Below, piece after piece: positions 19,755 to 21,825 of a DNA stretch of 21,825 nucleotides. The stretch is from JBBEDS01 sp040881175 (lineage in GTDB: Bacteria > Patescibacteriota > Minisyncoccia > 2-02-FULL-40-12 > IGHO2-01-FULL-4-A). A program made the position numbers and the translations under genes. Positions within the stretch are counted from its first letter, which is position 1, and each line of letters opens with the position of its first letter. Location: contig JBBEDS010000016.1 in NCBI GenBank assembly GCA_040881175.1, positions 1 through 21,825 of the forward strand, in the 5' to 3' direction. The notes below the pieces were generated by a model. It had not been told where the DNA came from, did not search any database, and saw only the letters and a program-made list of their open reading frames with translations.

Positions 19755-21020
19755 ATGCCAGCAAAAAAGAAGAAAGTTAAAAAGACAAAAAAGGCCAAGC
19801 CGAAAAAGAAGACAGTGGAAAAGGCTAAACCTAAAAAGAAAAAGGCCAAGTTGAAGACGGTCAAAAAGAAGAAGGTTGTCAAAAAGAAAACCGCAAAGAA
19901 AACCAAGGGCAAAGCAAAGAAAGCTGCTAAGAGAACGAAGAAACCCGTAATTACGGAAGACGCGATTTTAAATTTGATTAACAAGGGCCGTCATCGCGGA
20001 TTTGTTACTGAGTCCGAAATTTTAAACACCTTCCCTCAGATAGAGAAGGACATAGAGGGATTGGAGCAGCTCTATGAGAGGCTCGAGTCTTCTAATATTA
20101 ATATCGTAGACACGGGCAAGGTTTTTGCTGAGGAAAGAGTAAAGGAACATGAGGATAAGAAGAAACTAGAAACGGAACAAATAGAAGCTGGATCAGACTC
20201 AGTTCAGATGTATTTGCGGGAGATAGGACAATATCCATTGTTGAGGGGCGAGGAAGAGGCTGAGCTGGCCAAAAGAATTGAAAAAGGCGAAGAGGCTGCT
20301 AGACAGAAATTAATGGTTTCAAATTTAAGATTGGTGGTCTCTATAGCCAAGAAATATGTCGGTCGTTCACCTAACCTGACATTGTTGGACCTGATACAGG
20401 AGGGCAATATTGGCCTTTCCAGAGCAGTAGAGAAATTTGACTATAAACGAGGATTTAAATTCTCAACCTATGCCACCTGGTGGATTAGGCAGGCCATTAC
20501 TCGTGCTTTAGCAGATCAAGCTCGTACTATCCGTATTCCGGTTCACATGATTGAGACTATCAATAAGTACCAGCAGGTGGTCAGGAGATTGGTGCAGGAC
20601 TTGGGCCGTGAACCACTGCCTGAAGAGACCGCAGCAGAGATGGGCGTGGATGTAGATAAAGTGAGACATATCATTAAGATATCACAGGATACAGTCTCTC
20701 TTGAGGCTCCTGTTGGTAGTGATGATGACGAGGGCTCTCTTCTATCTGACTTTGTAGCCGATGAAGATACCGTGTCCCCAGAAACTCTTGCTGGCCGACG
20801 CATACTGAAAGATCATCTAAATGAAATTATTAACGACCTATCACAGAGAGAGCAGAAGATATTAGAGATGAGATTCGGACTGAAGGATGGTGTTACTCAT
20901 ACTCTTGAAGAAGTCGGAAAGGTATTCGGCGTTACTCGTGAGCGTATTCGTCAGATTGAGGCCAAGGCACTGGATAAGATCAGACAACATCACGGAGTAG
21001 GCAAATTAAGAGGATATTAG
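19755..21020 (+). CDS. rpoD: Primary RNA polymerase sigma factor RpoD with lysine-rich N-terminal extension
   Basis: The housekeeping sigma factor directs RNA polymerase to -10/-35 promoters. The 421-residue product has a region 1.1-like helical domain (about 65-120), region 1.2 (SVQMYLREIGQYPLL, about 149-163), region 2 with the -10-binding FSTYATWWIRQAITRAL (about 236-252), region 3, and region 4 with EVGKVFGVTRERIRQIEAKAL (about 386-405), which binds the -35 box. Residues 2-63 are extraordinary: 36 of the first 63 residues are lysine, with Ala, Pro, Thr and Val, resembling a histone H1-like tail. No other in-frame ATG occurs before residue 152, so the extension belongs to the protein if the ATG at 19755 is used. 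No Shine-Dalgarno site is present. Confidence 0.96.
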   Translation: MPAKKKKVKKTKKAKPKKKTVEKAKPKKKKAKLKTVKKKKVVKKKTAKKTKGKAKKAAKRTKKPVITEDAILNLINKGRHRGFVTESEILNTFPQIEKDIEGLEQLYERLESSNINIVDTGKVFAEERVKEHEDKKKLETEQIEAGSDSVQMYLREIGQYPLLRGEEEAELAKRIEKGEEAARQKLMVSNLRLVVSIAKKYVGRSPNLTLLDLIQEGNIGLSRAVEKFDYKRGFKFSTYATWWIRQAITRALADQARTIRIPVHMIETINKYQQVVRRLVQDLGREPLPEETAAEMGVDVDKVRHIIKISQDTVSLEAPVGSDDDEGSLLSDFVADEDTVSPETLAGRRILKDHLNEIINDLSQREQKILEMRFGLKDGVTHTLEEVGKVFGVTRERIRQIEAKALDKIRQHHGVGKLRGY

Positions 21021-21050
21021 AAACAAAAGGGCCCCGCGTATGCGGGGCTT
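21021..21050. terminator. Bidirectional terminator between rpoD and tdk
   Basis: GCCCCGC (21031-21037) pairs with GCGGGGC (21042-21048) around a GTAT loop. On the minus strand it is followed by a good T-tract (TTTTGTTT, complement of 21021-21028), serving tdk; on the plus strand the T-tract is poor, so termination of rpoD may be less efficient. Confidence 0.8.
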
Positions 21051-21054
21051 GTGG

Positions 21055-21633
21055 TTAGTGGCAGGCCCTGCAGCGGGCCTGATAGATGTCTTTGTCTCCA
21101 ATCTCGACTTGCTCGGTTGAACCACCGACTTTTTTAGTGAATATGGCATTCTCCGGAAGCTGTCTGCATATCTCACAGACAGCTTTCAGTTTAATAACTT
21201 CGTCGGCTATAGCCATAAGTTTCGGCATCGGACCGAAAGGTTTTTTCTGGTGATCCATGTCGAGACCAGCGACTATTATCTTGAAATCTGTCGCTCGTTT
21301 TTCTTCCAACAGATCATTGACTAGCTCTACTGCCCAGTCCTCAAAGAACTGGGCCTCGTCCATAGCCAGCACGTCGCATTTGTTCTGCTCGAGTAAATCA
21401 TAGACTTCAGCGGCTGAGCTGACTGAGTGAGCTGGGAAGGTAGAGAGCTTTTCGAATTGTTTGTCGCATTTCTTTGTGCGAGCTGCAATCTCTTGATTGG
21501 TGCGAGTATCTACTTTGGGTTTGATTACCACAATGCTTCTTTTGGCTATCTCGATAACCTCAAGAGTCCGGATCAGCTCTTTGCTTTTACCGGAAAACAT
21601 TGGGCCAGTGATGACGGTTAGTGTAGCAGCCAT
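21055..21633 (-). CDS. tdk: Thymidine kinase (type II)
   Basis: Thymidine kinase salvages thymidine to dTMP using ATP. The 192-residue product fits the type II family: P-loop GPMFSGKS (10-17), the catalytic MDEAQFF (Glu93), AGLDMDH (about 122-128) and the structural zinc site Cys153/Cys156 with Cys188/Cys191. An in-frame TTG at 21657 would add eight residues, but the ATG at 21633 is chosen because AGGAG lies 8 nt before it and family members begin there. It is convergent with rpoD and shares its terminator. A promoter is visible at 21673-21702. Thymidine salvage fits the reduced biosynthesis expected of a CPR organism (inference). Confidence 0.96.
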   Translation of the reverse strand: MAATLTVITGPMFSGKSKELIRTLEVIEIAKRSIVVIKPKVDTRTNQEIAARTKKCDKQFEKLSTFPAHSVSSAAEVYDLLEQNKCDVLAMDEAQFFEDWAVELVNDLLEEKRATDFKIIVAGLDMDHQKKPFGPMPKLMAIADEVIKLKAVCEICRQLPENAIFTKKVGGSTEQVEIGDKDIYQARCRACH

Positions 21634-21672
21634 GTATATATCTCCTAGAGAAAACAAAAAAGAGCTGAGGCT

Positions 21673-21702
21673 ATTCTAACAAAATATTGTTTTCATTAAC
21701 AA
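21673..21702 (-). promoter_or_regulatory. Promoter of tdk
   Basis: On the minus strand, TTGTTA (21697-21702) and TAGAAT (21673-21678) are separated by 18 bp. The leader would be about 33 nt, including a T-rich stretch and the AGGAG ribosome binding site. Confidence 0.6.
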
Positions 21703-21704
21703 CC

Positions 21705-21733
21705 TTGAATTTTATATGATTTGTTGTTAAAAT
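21705..21733 (+). promoter_or_regulatory. Promoter of tRNA-Asn
   Basis: TTGAAT (21705-21710) and TAAAAT (21728-21733) are separated by 17 bp and predict a start about 12 nt before the mature tRNA. It is back to back with the tdk promoter. Confidence 0.55.
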
Positions 21734-21751
21734 ATCCGCATAATTTAATAT

Positions 21752-21825
21752 TCCGGGATAGCTCAATGGTAGAGCGGCTCCCTGTTAAGGAGATGGTTGC
21801 AGGTTCGAGTCCTGCTCCCGGAGCC
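21752..21825 (+). tRNA. tRNA-Asn (anticodon GTT), 3' end cut by the window
   Basis: The acceptor stem TCCGGGA (21752-21758) pairs with TCCCGGA (21816-21822). The D-arm GCTC/GAGC, the anticodon loop CTGTTAA with anticodon GTT (21784-21786), and the T-arm GCAGG-TTCGAGT-CCTGC are all present. Discriminator G and CC are seen; the final A of an encoded CCA would lie just beyond the window. The first anticodon-stem pair (G21777 with A21793) is mismatched. Confidence 0.95.

Noticed and set aside
21634..21657. Alternative TTG start for tdk
   Set aside because: It would place the AGGAG ribosome binding site inside the coding region; family members start at the ATG at 21633.
1..21825. CRISPR array, insertion sequence or replication origin
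   Set aside because: No regularly spaced direct repeats, transposase motifs with terminal repeats, or DnaA-box cluster were seen.

Overview
The window looks like a chromosomal segment of a Candidate Phyla Radiation (Patescibacteria) bacterium. This is inferred from gene content and style, not from a phylogeny: an archaeal-type cytidylate kinase, a UvrC that ends before the usual helix-hairpin-helix tail, LemA near HtpX, a lysine-rich N-terminal extension on the primary sigma factor, very tight gene packing, and many start codons with a -10 box almost touching the ATG. The standard genetic code fits; TGA acts as stop. One 100-N assembly gap (2369-2468) interrupts uvrC.

Layout. 1-640 (minus): a small operon of a four-helix holin-family membrane protein and secG, with its own promoter and terminator. 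650-1050: no protein gene, but a strong promoter, an unidentified structured RNA of about 200 nt with an intrinsic terminator, then a promoter and a long leader hairpin for the next gene. 1053-1727: a conserved-looking protein of unknown function. 1782-2841 (minus): uvrC. 2987-5970: a secreted HExxH protein translationally coupled to a large lipoprotein. 6052-8639: a nucleotidyltransferase-like protein, a membrane-anchored trypsin-like protease and a very short membrane HExxH protein. 8672-10802: groES-groEL under a promoter whose start point overlaps a CIRCE (HrcA) operator. 10824-16016: cmk, lemA, pyrG, htpX and murD; pyrG sits between lemA and htpX. 16082-16894: an alpha/beta hydrolase. 17066-17887: tRNA-Ser(GGA) and two small unknown proteins. 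17950-21020: dnaG and rpoD separated by a terminator-like hairpin. 21055-21633 (minus): thymidine kinase, convergent with rpoD. 21752-21825: tRNA-Asn(GTT), cut by the window end.

How the parts relate. Much of the non-housekeeping content concerns protein quality control and the cell envelope: SecG, GroES/GroEL, HtpX, LemA, a trypsin-like protease, two putative zinc peptidases and a lipoprotein. A second theme is nucleotide supply and replication (cmk, pyrG, tdk, dnaG, uvrC). Genes fall into two styles of expression: GC-richer genes with strong Shine-Dalgarno sites and usually their own promoter and terminator (1053, 2987, 4438, 16082), and AT-richer housekeeping genes with little or no Shine-Dalgarno signal and promoter boxes close to the start codon. 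The most novel-looking item is the unidentified RNA at about 689-890.
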